A program made the translations under genes and the position numbers. DNA of 64,000 nt from an uncultured Bacteroidales bacterium (GTDB lineage Bacteria; Bacteroidota; Bacteroidia; Bacteroidales; Paludibacteraceae), in NCBI GenBank assembly GCA_937907165.1, contig CALCUH010000135.1, positions 111,926-175,925 on the forward strand, given 5' to 3'. The notes below the pieces were generated by a model, which searched no databases, had not been told where the DNA came from, and was given only the letters and a program-made list of their open reading frames with translations. This document shows positions 54,933-62,880 of this stretch, piece after piece (within the stretch, counting starts at the first letter, position 1; the number at the start of each line of letters is the position of its first letter).

Positions 54933-55611
54933 AGAAAAGGAAAGTATAGAAAATGAAGGTGATCGTCTTCTCTCTTCTATTTTGATGGAATATGATACGG
55001 ATAGTCTTTCCTGTATATCCGATGAAGATATTTTATCTTATATCACAACCCATCAGGATGAATATTTTACAAAAATGTTGTTTGGAAAGCGTAAAACAGA
55101 CATTTTATTGAAATTAGTTAAAGATAGAGCAATGGCTGATGGTAAAGACGTCAGTGTTCATATTAATAATAGTGATATTGAATTTTTGCAGCAAATTAAT
55201 TCAAAAATAGATAATAATAATAATAATATCACTTTATTATTCTTCCTTCTTATTATATGGAGAAAAATTCATCCACACGATAGCGAGTGGATAGGATTTT
55301 CATTTAATGAAATATTGTCGTTGTATTTTACAGACAGAGAAATGTCATCTAATGACGCCATTATAAATGTGAATGACATATCAGAACTCATACCATTTGG
55401 GTTGCAGTTTCAAGTTGTTGGGTCGAAAACATCTATTCCTTGTTTTAAACTTCCCGACACTTTATTACTTAATAATAATAATGACAAAGATGACGATGAT
55501 TGTGATATTGTGATCATTTATAACGTAGATAAAATTGCGATTTCAAGGTACAATGTTAAAAGAGCATATCGTAAACTTTTAAGGAAAATCGAGGCAAATG
55601 CATATGAATAA
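54925..55611 (+). CDS. Unknown protein coupled to the RNA polymerase (228 aa)
   Basis: Start at 54925 (MIKEKESIENEG), overlapping the polymerase stop (ATGATTAA); AGGGAG lies 12 bases upstream. ATG 54904 is possible but has no site. Two Asn tracts (NNNNN, NNNN) break up an alpha/beta protein with ITLLFFLLIIWRKIHPHD in the middle and a basic C-terminus (RYNVKRAYRKLLRKIEA). No family recognised. The coupling suggests a partner of the polymerase. Confidence 0.65.
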   Translation: MIKEKESIENEGDRLLSSILMEYDTDSLSCISDEDILSYITTHQDEYFTKMLFGKRKTDILLKLVKDRAMADGKDVSVHINNSDIEFLQQINSKIDNNNNNITLLFFLLIIWRKIHPHDSEWIGFSFNEILSLYFTDREMSSNDAIINVNDISELIPFGLQFQVVGSKTSIPCFKLPDTLLLNNNNDKDDDDCDIVIIYNVDKIAISRYNVKRAYRKLLRKIEANAYE

Positions 55612-56926
55612 TAAAAGTACGTTTGGTACCATTGATATATTCAAAACAGACTTTGACAATAATAGTAATAATAACTATGGTATAGATTGTGAGACAGGTG
55701 AGCCGATGAAAAGCCCTATCGAAAGATTGACAGCAGAAGATTCGAAGACATATTATTTGGACAATGCTGCCACAACCGAGCCGAGTAAGCAATGCCTATA
55801 CTCTATGAATGAAATGTCGAAGAAATTTTGGCATAATCCTTCATCAACGCATACTCCCGGCATTACAGCCAACAGAAAGATGTCTGAATATAAAAATGAA
55901 ATTGGCAAGATGCTTAATGTTGATAGTGATCATTTATTCTTTACGTCCGGGGCTACAGAGGCAAACAACTGGGCTATTAAATCTACAAAAATAAATAGTA
56001 GTAAAAATGCTATTCTTGTATCTCCGACAGAACATCCATCTGTAATTGGTCCGTGTCAAGAGATGATTAAACGTGGTTTTAGTCTTCGTTTCGTTCATAT
56101 TACAACAGCGGGGGCGATAGATATGAAATATTTAGAGTCTCAGCTATCTGATGGACGCGTCGCTCTTGTATGTATCATGCGCGTGAACAATGAAACAGGT
56201 GTTATCAACGATATATCCTCTATTTCCAAAATAGCGCATCAATATGGTGCCAAGGTGTTGTGCGATGCAACGCAGGCCATATCAAAGATTGATAACGGCG
56301 ACATATCTTCTTATGACGCTGATTTTGTTTCGTTTAGCGCTCATAAATTTCATGGGCCGAAAGGAATTGGCTGTTTATATATTAAAAACGATGAAGATAT
56401 GACGCCATTTATTACAGGTGGCTCTCAGCAAAATCATATGAGAGCCGGAACAGAATCCCTTCCGCTTGTAGCCGGTATGTGTGCTGCGCTCAAAGAATCG
56501 CTGTTAAAGGAAAATAGGAATAGGATTAGATACGACGCGTTTTATGAAGCATTGATTAGTAACCTATCATCGTTAATTGGTGATTATGCAAACGGGCATA
56601 AAATATCAAAACCTCTCTTTATTATAAATGGAGAGAAGGCGAATCGCATTAATAGCATTCTAAGCATCTCTTTCTTAAATATTAGCGGGGAGATTATGCA
56701 AATGATGCTTGATGAAGATGGCATCTATGTGTCAACAGGATCTGCGTGCTGCTCCGGAGAGAAGCAGGCATCTCACGTGTTGCTTGCTATGAATGTTTCG
56801 CCAGAGTATATTAACGGAACGATTCGCATAAGCGCATGTGATAATATTGGTATTACAAGAGCCCCATATTATATTGCGCACGAAATTTTTAATATTTTCG
56901 TGAAAATTTTTGAACTAAATACTTGA
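55604..56926 (+). CDS. Cysteine desulfurase, IscS/NifS family (440 aa)
   Basis: Start at 55604 (GAGG 9 bases upstream; ATG 55598 also possible). After a ~50-residue Asn-rich extension absent from most relatives comes TYYLDNAATTEPS. PLP contacts follow: TSGATEANNWAI, SPTEHPSV (His144), RVNNETGVIND, and the Schiff-base Lys248 in SFSAHKFHGPKGIG. The persulfide Cys382 lies in STGSACCSGEKQASHVLLAM. All catalytic residues are present, so it should release sulfur from cysteine. No IscU, ThiI/MnmA or Dnd/Ssp partner is in the window. Possible uses: thiolated tRNA, phosphorothioate DNA, or Fe-S assembly. Confidence 0.93.
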   Translation: MNNKSTFGTIDIFKTDFDNNSNNNYGIDCETGEPMKSPIERLTAEDSKTYYLDNAATTEPSKQCLYSMNEMSKKFWHNPSSTHTPGITANRKMSEYKNEIGKMLNVDSDHLFFTSGATEANNWAIKSTKINSSKNAILVSPTEHPSVIGPCQEMIKRGFSLRFVHITTAGAIDMKYLESQLSDGRVALVCIMRVNNETGVINDISSISKIAHQYGAKVLCDATQAISKIDNGDISSYDADFVSFSAHKFHGPKGIGCLYIKNDEDMTPFITGGSQQNHMRAGTESLPLVAGMCAALKESLLKENRNRIRYDAFYEALISNLSSLIGDYANGHKISKPLFIINGEKANRINSILSISFLNISGEIMQMMLDEDGIYVSTGSACCSGEKQASHVLLAMNVSPEYINGTIRISACDNIGITRAPYYIAHEIFNIFVKIFELNT

Positions 56927-56951
56927 CAAAACAAAAATGTTGTGATATAAT
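56923..56951 (+). promoter_or_regulatory. Second rightward sigma70 promoter
   Basis: TTGACA (56923-56928), 17-base spacer, TATAAT (56946-56951). It starts at the stop codon region of the desulfurase gene and drives the ClpP-like gene and those after it. TACTTGACAAAA is shared with the two divergent promoters. Confidence 0.85.
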
Positions 56952-56990
56952 ACTTATAGAATAAAGAAAAAGAAAGAAAGCGAAGGAAAT

Positions 56991-57674
56991 ATGAATAACA
57001 ATATTATTAGAAAATCAGAAGTTGAAAACGATGGTGACATTTCACCAAAGGCTCCTCTTCAGGCGACTCTTAGCCTACCGGACCCCGTATTAAATGATTA
57101 TTATACAGATCTGAACAATAGAATTGTTTGGATCACGCAGAACTTCGGCGATACTTGTATTGACGCCCTCCATTTTATTCTTCAGTGTAACATTGAGGAT
57201 TATGGTAAGAGTGTTGATGAAAGACGTCCGATTATCATTTACATCGTTAGCAATGGAGGGTCTGTGGAAGCGATGCAATCCCTTATCGGGTGCATTCAGG
57301 CAAGCAAGACACCCGTCGCGACAGTAAATATTTGTACGGCATATTCTGCCGCAGCCATGGTACTCTCTGCTGGAACGAAGGGTTATCGTTATGCTCTACG
57401 CAATACAAATACCATGATTCATCTTGGCTATACGTCCATTCAGGGTACTAACGGTCAGGTTGACAGCGCGAAAAAGTTCTTTGACGCGCTTGATAAGAGA
57501 AATATGGAAGACCTATTCAAGAGAACAAGCATTGATGCAAAGAGACATAAGGCAATTATGCACGGAGACGATGTGTACTTTACTGAAGATGACGCTATTG
57601 CGTGCGGGATCGTAGACCATGTCATTGATAATCTTGATGATTTGCTTTGGATGATTAAACAACAGGAAAAATAA
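56991..57674 (+). CDS. ClpP-like serine protease (227 aa)
   Basis: The ClpP/crotonase fold signature is complete: IIIYIVSNGGSVEAM, nucleophile Ser119 in TAYSAAAMVLSAG, His144 in NTMIHLGYTS, and an acidic residue at Asp193/194 in MHGDDVYFTEDDAIACGIVD. It lacks the N-terminal targeting and axial-loop sequence of bacterial ClpP and starts with ~20 disordered Asn/Asp-rich residues. Phage ClpP-like proteases are often head-maturation enzymes, but this one is in the early rightward operon behind its own promoter, far from the capsid genes. It may act on host proteins or pair with host ClpX/ClpC. Confidence 0.88.
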   Translation: MNNNIIRKSEVENDGDISPKAPLQATLSLPDPVLNDYYTDLNNRIVWITQNFGDTCIDALHFILQCNIEDYGKSVDERRPIIIYIVSNGGSVEAMQSLIGCIQASKTPVATVNICTAYSAAAMVLSAGTKGYRYALRNTNTMIHLGYTSIQGTNGQVDSAKKFFDALDKRNMEDLFKRTSIDAKRHKAIMHGDDVYFTEDDAIACGIVDHVIDNLDDLLWMIKQQEK

Positions 57675-57680
57675 AGAGAA

Positions 57681-57908
57681 ATGAAAACTATATTATCATA
57701 TCTTGCATCCACCGCTATCATCTTTTTCCTTGGCGGATTAATTTTTAAGCTATTGTTTAGTCTCATTTTTAATGTTATTTTGGAATTAAATGATGTTGAT
57801 ATAACATATATGCAGTCTTGTGTATGTGCGTTTACAATTTACATTTTCAATCTGATTGTAATGCCTGCGGCGCAGGTGGTCAATATAGGGGGAGATAATA
57901 ATGAGTAA
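57681..57908 (+). CDS. Small membrane protein, two helices (75 aa)
   Basis: Helix 1 at residues ~4-34 (LSYLASTAIIFFLGGLIFKL) and helix 2 at ~44-66 (MQSCVCAFTIYIFNLIVMPA), short polar tail ending GGDNNE. Located between the protease and the next gene, overlapping it by 8 bases. Could be a superinfection-exclusion or anti-holin type protein; nothing in the sequence decides this. Confidence 0.6.
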   Translation: MKTILSYLASTAIIFFLGGLIFKLLFSLIFNVILELNDVDITYMQSCVCAFTIYIFNLIVMPAAQVVNIGGDNNE

Positions 57909-58419
57909 TAATAATAATTGGAGAGAAAAAGATCTGACAAGTGGTGTTGAAGATCTTTCAAACATTTTCCATGGTGTCAAAATTGGATTTATGATTTGTC
58001 ACCCCATTCTTGCTATCAAAATGATTGCAAAGAATGTAAAATGGAGACGGCAGAGAGTTAAGTATGGGTTCTGTGATTACGATGTATATGACTTTGATTT
58101 GTATCTTACATCTCTTATTCCAAACATGCTCAATAATTTGTACGAACATACGAATGGATGGAACCCCTTCGACTTTGATACATTTGAAGATTGGCAAAAC
58201 GCATTAAAAAATGTTATTATGGAGTTTGATAAGACAAACAGTGGCCATTCTGTAAACTATAATAAGTATGCAGATCTTTGTGACAGCGAGCATTTTAAGA
58301 ATGCAGATCATAATGCGCTATACGCAGAAGAATCAGCCAAAATCATGAATAGAATCGATAAGAATAGAGCGGAAGCATTCTCCTCTCTAAACAAAATTTT
58401 CAAAAACTTATATTGGTGA
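57901..58419 (+). CDS. Conserved phage protein of unknown function (172 aa)
   Basis: Starts MSNNNNWREK with GGGGGAG upstream. A short hydrophobic stretch near 26-45 (VKIGFMICHPILAIKMIAKN), then YGFCDYDVYDFDLYLTSLIPNML, a block that I recall from many Bacillota phage proteins of unknown role. The second half is helical and acidic. Probably early; no motif of an enzyme. Confidence 0.6.
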   Translation: MSNNNNWREKDLTSGVEDLSNIFHGVKIGFMICHPILAIKMIAKNVKWRRQRVKYGFCDYDVYDFDLYLTSLIPNMLNNLYEHTNGWNPFDFDTFEDWQNALKNVIMEFDKTNSGHSVNYNKYADLCDSEHFKNADHNALYAEESAKIMNRIDKNRAEAFSSLNKIFKNLYW

Positions 58420-58426
58420 GATAATA

Positions 58427-59134
58427 ATGAAGCAATTTAAATTTAATAGGACACTACCCAGTTCTATCTATTTTTTATCTTTCGATTTGGCAAAAAAGTT
58501 AACAGGATGGAGTTTAACCCATGTTAATATGAATGATGATAATGCCAATTTTAAATTTATTGATGGCGGACTCATCAATTCTAATAATTTTGACAATGAT
58601 AGTTTCTATACATCTCTATACACTGCGTTCACGGATGTTATAACGAAGGCAAACGACGTCAGTAAGAGAGACGGCGTTCCGTTAATTATTATTAAGGAAA
58701 GATTGCCAAATCAGAACGGCCCGCACAGTACCATTGCAACCTTGCAGGGTCTCGCATCCGTTCATGCCATTTTTGATTATGCAGTAGAGCAAAGCGGTAT
58801 AAACTATTATGACAAAGATGGGGTTCACTCGACATCTGTCAAGAGTGTTTTTAAGAAATTAGCGAGATTAGATGCAAACAGTACGATAGATAAGTGCGAC
58901 ATTAAAAACATTATTAATAAGATGGTAGAGAATTCTAATATAGTTGATACAAATATTAGTGACTCATTGGCTGTGGTTATTACTTTGATCTTTCATAAAT
59001 GGAACGCTGATATCGACGAGGGCTTAAAAGAGTTGAGAAAATATAAAAAGAAGTTTAAGTCCGACGCAAAGCAAAAAGAAATAGATAATAAAATGCAAAT
59101 TATTAGTATGATGAGGATAAAAGAATATTTATGA
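58427..59134 (+). CDS. RuvC-like Holliday junction resolvase (235 aa)
   Basis: RNase H fold with RuvC spacing: first Asp in YFLSFDLAKKLTGWSL, Glu in LIIIKERLPNQNG, and last Asp in VDTNISDSLAVVITL. The C-terminus is a basic helix (LRKYKKKFKSDAKQK). It would cut four-way DNA junctions in replicating or concatemeric phage DNA. Divergent from bacterial RuvC. It overlaps the next gene by ATGA. Confidence 0.75.
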   Translation: MKQFKFNRTLPSSIYFLSFDLAKKLTGWSLTHVNMNDDNANFKFIDGGLINSNNFDNDSFYTSLYTAFTDVITKANDVSKRDGVPLIIIKERLPNQNGPHSTIATLQGLASVHAIFDYAVEQSGINYYDKDGVHSTSVKSVFKKLARLDANSTIDKCDIKNIINKMVENSNIVDTNISDSLAVVITLIFHKWNADIDEGLKELRKYKKKFKSDAKQKEIDNKMQIISMMRIKEYL

Positions 59135-59400
59135 TTACCATGATGAGAAATGCGGATAAAATGTTCCAGAAATTGGGTTATGAAAAAATTGTTGACAATA
59201 AATATAACGTAGAGTATAAAGACAGATTTGGTCATACAATTCATATGTTTATTAATGAAAGCGGAGAATACGTCGCTCATTCATTTGATAATAATATGAG
59301 TGGTGGAGATGGTTGGGGACACGTCTCCTACCCCATGGATATTAATGTCCTCAAAGCATGCATAAAGAAAATTAAAGAAATACAAAAAAAAGAGAGATAA
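59131..59400 (+). CDS. Small unknown protein (89 aa)
   Basis: Alpha/beta protein with YNVEYKDRFGHTIHMFINESG and GWGHVSYPMDINVLKACIKK. Overlaps the resolvase stop; ATG 59140 or 59143 are other possible starts. No family recognised. Conserved coupling with resolvase and ThyX suggests an accessory replication role. Confidence 0.6.
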   Translation: MITMMRNADKMFQKLGYEKIVDNKYNVEYKDRFGHTIHMFINESGEYVAHSFDNNMSGGDGWGHVSYPMDINVLKACIKKIKEIQKKER

Positions 59401-59402
59401 TT

Positions 59403-60419
59403 ATGAAAATCATTAAACCCAACGTACAAATTATAGACGATCAAAATCCATTTATTAAGATTGAAAAGGCGGCGCGTACTTGCTACAAGTCTGAGGCGAA
59501 TATTACAAGCGATTCTGCTATTAAGATGTATGACAGATTAGTCAATTCTAATCATACGGCAATGCTTGAACATGCAACCTTTGTGTTTACCGTATCCAGT
59601 AGAGTATATGCCGATTGTTTGGAAGCAAAATATCTGAACTGCACTGAAACCAAGTGGTTTACAAGTGTTCATTGTCCCGCCGTTGTCAGATGTCTTGTGT
59701 CCGGAAATCTGCGTGCAATCAATGAAAGTGGAATTGTAGAATTACTCGACGCCCTCTACCTTGTTGATAAGAGATATGTATATGCAGAAGGCTATAAATC
59801 TGATCATAATGATGATCTTGACAAATATAGAGAAGCTAAATTAATTGATTTTGAAAACAATATTCAGAACAAAACATCTGAAGAAATCGAGGCCCATCGT
59901 TATACTACTATGAAATTCATTACAGATAGAGGCGTAACACACGAAATCGTCAGACATAGAGAGTTTAGCTTCGCACAAGAGAGCACTCGTTATGTTAACT
60001 ATAATAAGGATAAGTTTGGTGGCGGAAATATCAATTTTATTGAGCCGTATGAATTTGATAAATGGACACCTGATATGCAAGGTTACTTCTGCAACACTTG
60101 TTATAAGTGTGAAGAGGGTTATAATGATATGATTAAAGCAGGGGCAACTCCGCAACAGGCTCGTGCAATTCTACCTAATGCAATTAAAACGGAAATCATT
60201 GTAACAGGTAATGATAAAGAATGGGGACATTTCTTCAATCTCAGATCAAGAGGAACTACTGGTGCTCCTCACCCGGATATGAAGAGAGTGGCTGATATGG
60301 CTCTCGTATTATATAATCACAAGTGGGGATATGATGATCCAAGTCTCGAAGAGGATGGAATAGAGTGCGACGAAGATAAAAAGATAAATAAAGAGCCGGA
60401 GCAAATGAAAATTGTATGA
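59403..60419 (+). CDS. thyX: Flavin-dependent thymidylate synthase ThyX (338 aa)
   Basis: The ThyX signature RHREFSFAQESTRY is at residues 184-197, with the FAD/dUMP contacts around it (THEIVRHR; EWGHFFNLRSRG near 280). It converts dUMP to dTMP with methylene-tetrahydrofolate and NADPH. It is longer than many bacterial ThyX (~220-260) because of an insertion near 120-165 and an acidic C-terminal tail. ATGA overlap with the flavoprotein gene that follows suggests joint expression. Confidence 0.93.
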   Translation: MKIIKPNVQIIDDQNPFIKIEKAARTCYKSEANITSDSAIKMYDRLVNSNHTAMLEHATFVFTVSSRVYADCLEAKYLNCTETKWFTSVHCPAVVRCLVSGNLRAINESGIVELLDALYLVDKRYVYAEGYKSDHNDDLDKYREAKLIDFENNIQNKTSEEIEAHRYTTMKFITDRGVTHEIVRHREFSFAQESTRYVNYNKDKFGGGNINFIEPYEFDKWTPDMQGYFCNTCYKCEEGYNDMIKAGATPQQARAILPNAIKTEIIVTGNDKEWGHFFNLRSRGTTGAPHPDMKRVADMALVLYNHKWGYDDPSLEEDGIECDEDKKINKEPEQMKIV

Positions 60420-61282
60420 ACAATAACAGTAATAATAATTATGATGTTATTCTTGTTGGCGGCGGTATCGCTAACATCTTATGCGCTATTAAGCTTGCCC
60501 ATACAGATCTAAAGGTGTTATTAATCGAACAGGGTAATAGTATTGATAAACGCGATTGCCCCAAAACCAAAACAGGCAAATGTGTGAACTGTAAAACTTG
60601 CAGAATTACTACTGGCTTCGGTGGGGCTGGATTCTGTTCCGATTGTAAACTCGATTATTCATCAGAAGTGGGCGGGGATGTTATACATTATATTGGAAGA
60701 GAAACGTTTGACCAATTATTGAACGATGTCTCTGATATCTTTACCAGCTTTGGCGCAGATGATAGTTATGTTTATAATGAAGAGTTTGCAAATTCATTAA
60801 AATATGAATGCTCGAAATATGGGATGAAGCTCGTAAAATATCCAGTACGGCATTTAGGCACAGATGGCGCCAGAGTCGTTATGAATAATATCTATAACTA
60901 TTTAAATGGGGCAGATAATATTACAATCCTTTGTAATACCCAAGTTATGGATATTGATTTTGCAAATAAGATTGTATACTTCGCTTCTTCTGATGATGAT
61001 TCTGCTGGGCATAATTATTATAGTGCAGATTATATTTCAATTGCAGTTGGCAGGTCGGGAAGTGAATGGCTCTCTAACATTTGTAAGAAACAAGATGTTA
61101 AAGTTGACGCAGGGAGCGTAGATATCGGTGTCAGAGTAGAGTGCCCAAGATCAGTTACAGACAACATTACTGATAATTTATACGAAATGAAGATCTATTA
61201 TAATAGCAGTACCGGTAATACATGCAGAACGTTTTGTGTTAATCCTGGTGGTTATGTTGTTCAGGAAAAATGGAATGATTAA
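60416..61282 (+). CDS. COG2509-like FAD-dependent dehydrogenase, N-terminal part (288 aa)
   Basis: FAD-binding Rossmann fold at the start (YDVILVGGGIANILCAIKLA). Then the family's cysteine motif DCPKTKTGKCVNCKTCRITTG and GFGGAGFCSDCKLDY; relatives usually read AFSDGKL here, so the extra CSDC pair is odd. The part ends TFCVNPGGYVVQEKWND-stop, just where the family normally continues without a break into the sequence found in the next gene. So the protein is made in two pieces, or the gene is broken. Uncharacterised redox enzyme. Confidence 0.8.
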   Translation: MNNNSNNNYDVILVGGGIANILCAIKLAHTDLKVLLIEQGNSIDKRDCPKTKTGKCVNCKTCRITTGFGGAGFCSDCKLDYSSEVGGDVIHYIGRETFDQLLNDVSDIFTSFGADDSYVYNEEFANSLKYECSKYGMKLVKYPVRHLGTDGARVVMNNIYNYLNGADNITILCNTQVMDIDFANKIVYFASSDDDSAGHNYYSADYISIAVGRSGSEWLSNICKKQDVKVDAGSVDIGVRVECPRSVTDNITDNLYEMKIYYNSSTGNTCRTFCVNPGGYVVQEKWND

Positions 61283-61332
61283 TAAGCTAAATTATATATG
61301 TAAATTAATTTTATATATTATGGAGATAAAAA

Positions 61333-61899
61333 ATGATGGAAAATAAAAATACTTCAATAACTACCGTAAACGGACATTCCCTCTCAGATAATAAATCATT
61401 TACTACTAATTTTGCCATTCTCGTAAGTTGTAATTTTACAGAACCGTTTAATGAGCCGATTGAATACGGCAAGCGCATTTGCAGACTATCAAATATGCTT
61501 TCTGATGGGAAGCCAATGGTGCAAAGACTCGTTGATCTTCAGGCAAGAAAAAGAAGTACAAAGGATAGAATGAGACGTCTCATCTATGATCCTACACTGG
61601 AAGATGCTGAACCCGGTGACCTGAGATATGTATTGCCGCCGAATGTTTTGGATTCTATCGTGGAGTTTTTAAATAAGCTCGAAAATATTATGCCCGGTAT
61701 CGCAGGTGAGGGTAATAATACCATTTTGTATTCACCTGAATGTAAATTCAGTTCGGCAAGAATTCAATTGAATAGTAGATTGCAGAATGATAAGTATGAT
61801 GGGGTATATTTTGCAGGAGATTCTGCCGGTATTTCAAGGGGTATTTTGCAGGCGGCGATTGCAGGTGATTTTATTGCAAGGGATATTTTAAAACAATAA
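61333..61899 (+). CDS. COG2509-like FAD-dependent dehydrogenase, C-terminal part (188 aa)
   Basis: Own start with GGAGAT 6 bases upstream. It picks up the family at TTVNGHSLSDNKSFTTNFAIL, then NFTEPFNEPIEYGKRI, and ends with the FAD-contacting DGVYFAGDSAGISRGILQAAI. It is in a different frame from the first part, separated by 50 AT-rich bases. A clean new ribosome binding site argues for a functional two-subunit form rather than simple decay. Confidence 0.8.
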   Translation: MMENKNTSITTVNGHSLSDNKSFTTNFAILVSCNFTEPFNEPIEYGKRICRLSNMLSDGKPMVQRLVDLQARKRSTKDRMRRLIYDPTLEDAEPGDLRYVLPPNVLDSIVEFLNKLENIMPGIAGEGNNTILYSPECKFSSARIQLNSRLQNDKYDGVYFAGDSAGISRGILQAAIAGDFIARDILKQ

Positions 61900-61920
61900 G
61901 AGAGAGAGGTGATTGTTATT

Positions 61921-62091
61921 ATGAATAGTAGAATTGAACTGTCTTGGGATTCGGCCTTGGTTGTTATTAAGGAATTAGTTAAAGCAGGCTATCATGTGAT
62001 GTGCTGGACCGATGAAGAGTCTGATGTTTGTGTTATTGAATATATACAGCCGGAGTATGATTGCATGGAATGGGTCGCTACAAGGGTATGA
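61921..62091 (+). CDS. Small unknown protein before the methyltransferase (56 aa)
   Basis: ATG 61921 with GAGAGGTG upstream; the GTG at 61909 is part of that site. Residues LVVIKELVKAGYHVMCWTDE suggest a compact alpha/beta unit. Stop overlaps the next start (ATGA). Unknown function. Confidence 0.55.
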   Translation: MNSRIELSWDSALVVIKELVKAGYHVMCWTDEESDVCVIEYIQPEYDCMEWVATRV

Positions 62092-62597
62092 AAATAAGTA
62101 GAGCGTGGGCGATGCCAAACTCCAATACCTTTAATGTTAAACCGATTGGTGAATTTGTCAATAGGTATGCATGTGGTGGGGTGATTGTTGATCCGTTTGC
62201 AAATGATTGTAAAATCGGGACGATTACTAATGACCTTAATCCAAAGTTTGATACAGATTATCATATGGACGCGTTGGATTTTTTGAAAATGCTTCCGAGT
62301 AATAGCGCGGATGTTGTGCTGTATGATCCTCCGTATTCTCCTCGACAGGTGAAGGAGTGCTATGAGGATATTGGTGTTGCGGTAACGGCAGAAGATACTA
62401 AGGCGAGTTGGAGAGCGAGACACTTGGATGAAATCGCAAGGGTACTTAAGGTTGGTGGAGTATGCTTGTGTTTTGGATGGAATACAAATGGCGTTGGGAT
62501 GAAACGTGGATTTGAGATGGTCGAGGTGCTTATTGTTGCACATGGCGGAAGTAAAAATGATACATTGTGTACGGCAGAGGTAAAGAGGCAGGGCTGA
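62088..62597 (+). CDS. Adenine-type DNA methyltransferase, DPPY class (169 aa)
   Basis: Start placed at 62088 (MKISRAWAMPNSNTF), ATGA-coupled. The AdoMet site is VIVDPFAND; the catalytic motif is VLYDPPYSPRQVKECY. LARVLKVGG-type and CFGWNTNGVGMKRGFEM complete the fold. At 169 residues it lacks a separate target-recognition domain, typical of small phage orphan methyltransferases in Bacillota. No restriction enzyme is nearby. It probably protects phage DNA from host restriction. Confidence 0.85.
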   Translation: MKISRAWAMPNSNTFNVKPIGEFVNRYACGGVIVDPFANDCKIGTITNDLNPKFDTDYHMDALDFLKMLPSNSADVVLYDPPYSPRQVKECYEDIGVAVTAEDTKASWRARHLDEIARVLKVGGVCLCFGWNTNGVGMKRGFEMVEVLIVAHGGSKNDTLCTAEVKRQG

Positions 62598-62614
62598 GGG
62601 CCCTGCTTTTTTTT
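62588..62614 (+). terminator. Intrinsic terminator of the early operon
   Basis: GCAGGG / CCCTGC stem followed by eight T residues, overlapping the methyltransferase stop region. It marks the end of the AT-rich early operon. Confidence 0.88.
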
Positions 62615-62695
62615 ATGGGTTGGTGTTAGACAAATGTCTAAGGTTAAAAATGGGGATTTTTTGAAATGTGGGGTGGTTTGGATCGGATATGAAAT

Positions 62696-62749
62696 AACTT
62701 GTTATGGAAAAATCTTTTACAATATGTAAAAGAGATTCCATAACAAGTT
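62696..62749. repeat. Long imperfect hairpin at the AT/GC boundary
   Basis: AACTTGTTATGGAA pairs with TTCCATAACAAGTT, and inside it TCTTTTAC pairs with GTAAAAGA. It lies exactly where base composition changes from AT-rich to GC-rich, so it may be the edge of an inserted segment or a terminator. Confidence 0.65.
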
Positions 62750-62754
62750 GCTTC

Positions 62755-62880
62755 TCGCAAGGCCCTCCACCGAAAGGTGGTGATCGGTGCAAGCCCGATG
62801 CCCAGAAATGGGCGGCGCTCATGAGAAGACGAATTGCACTCACCGCAAAGGGAGTTAAGCATGTCTTCATGGAGGTTCTT
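62755..62880 (+). ncRNA. Structured GC-rich leader with three consecutive hairpins
   Basis: CCACC-GAAA-GGTGG (62767-62780), ATCGG...CCGAT (62783-62799) and GCCCA-GAAA-TGGGC (62800-62813) follow directly one after another; two have stable GAAA tetraloops. They precede a gene with GGAGG at 62873. A regulatory leader or small RNA is likely; it matches no riboswitch class I can name. Confidence 0.5.
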
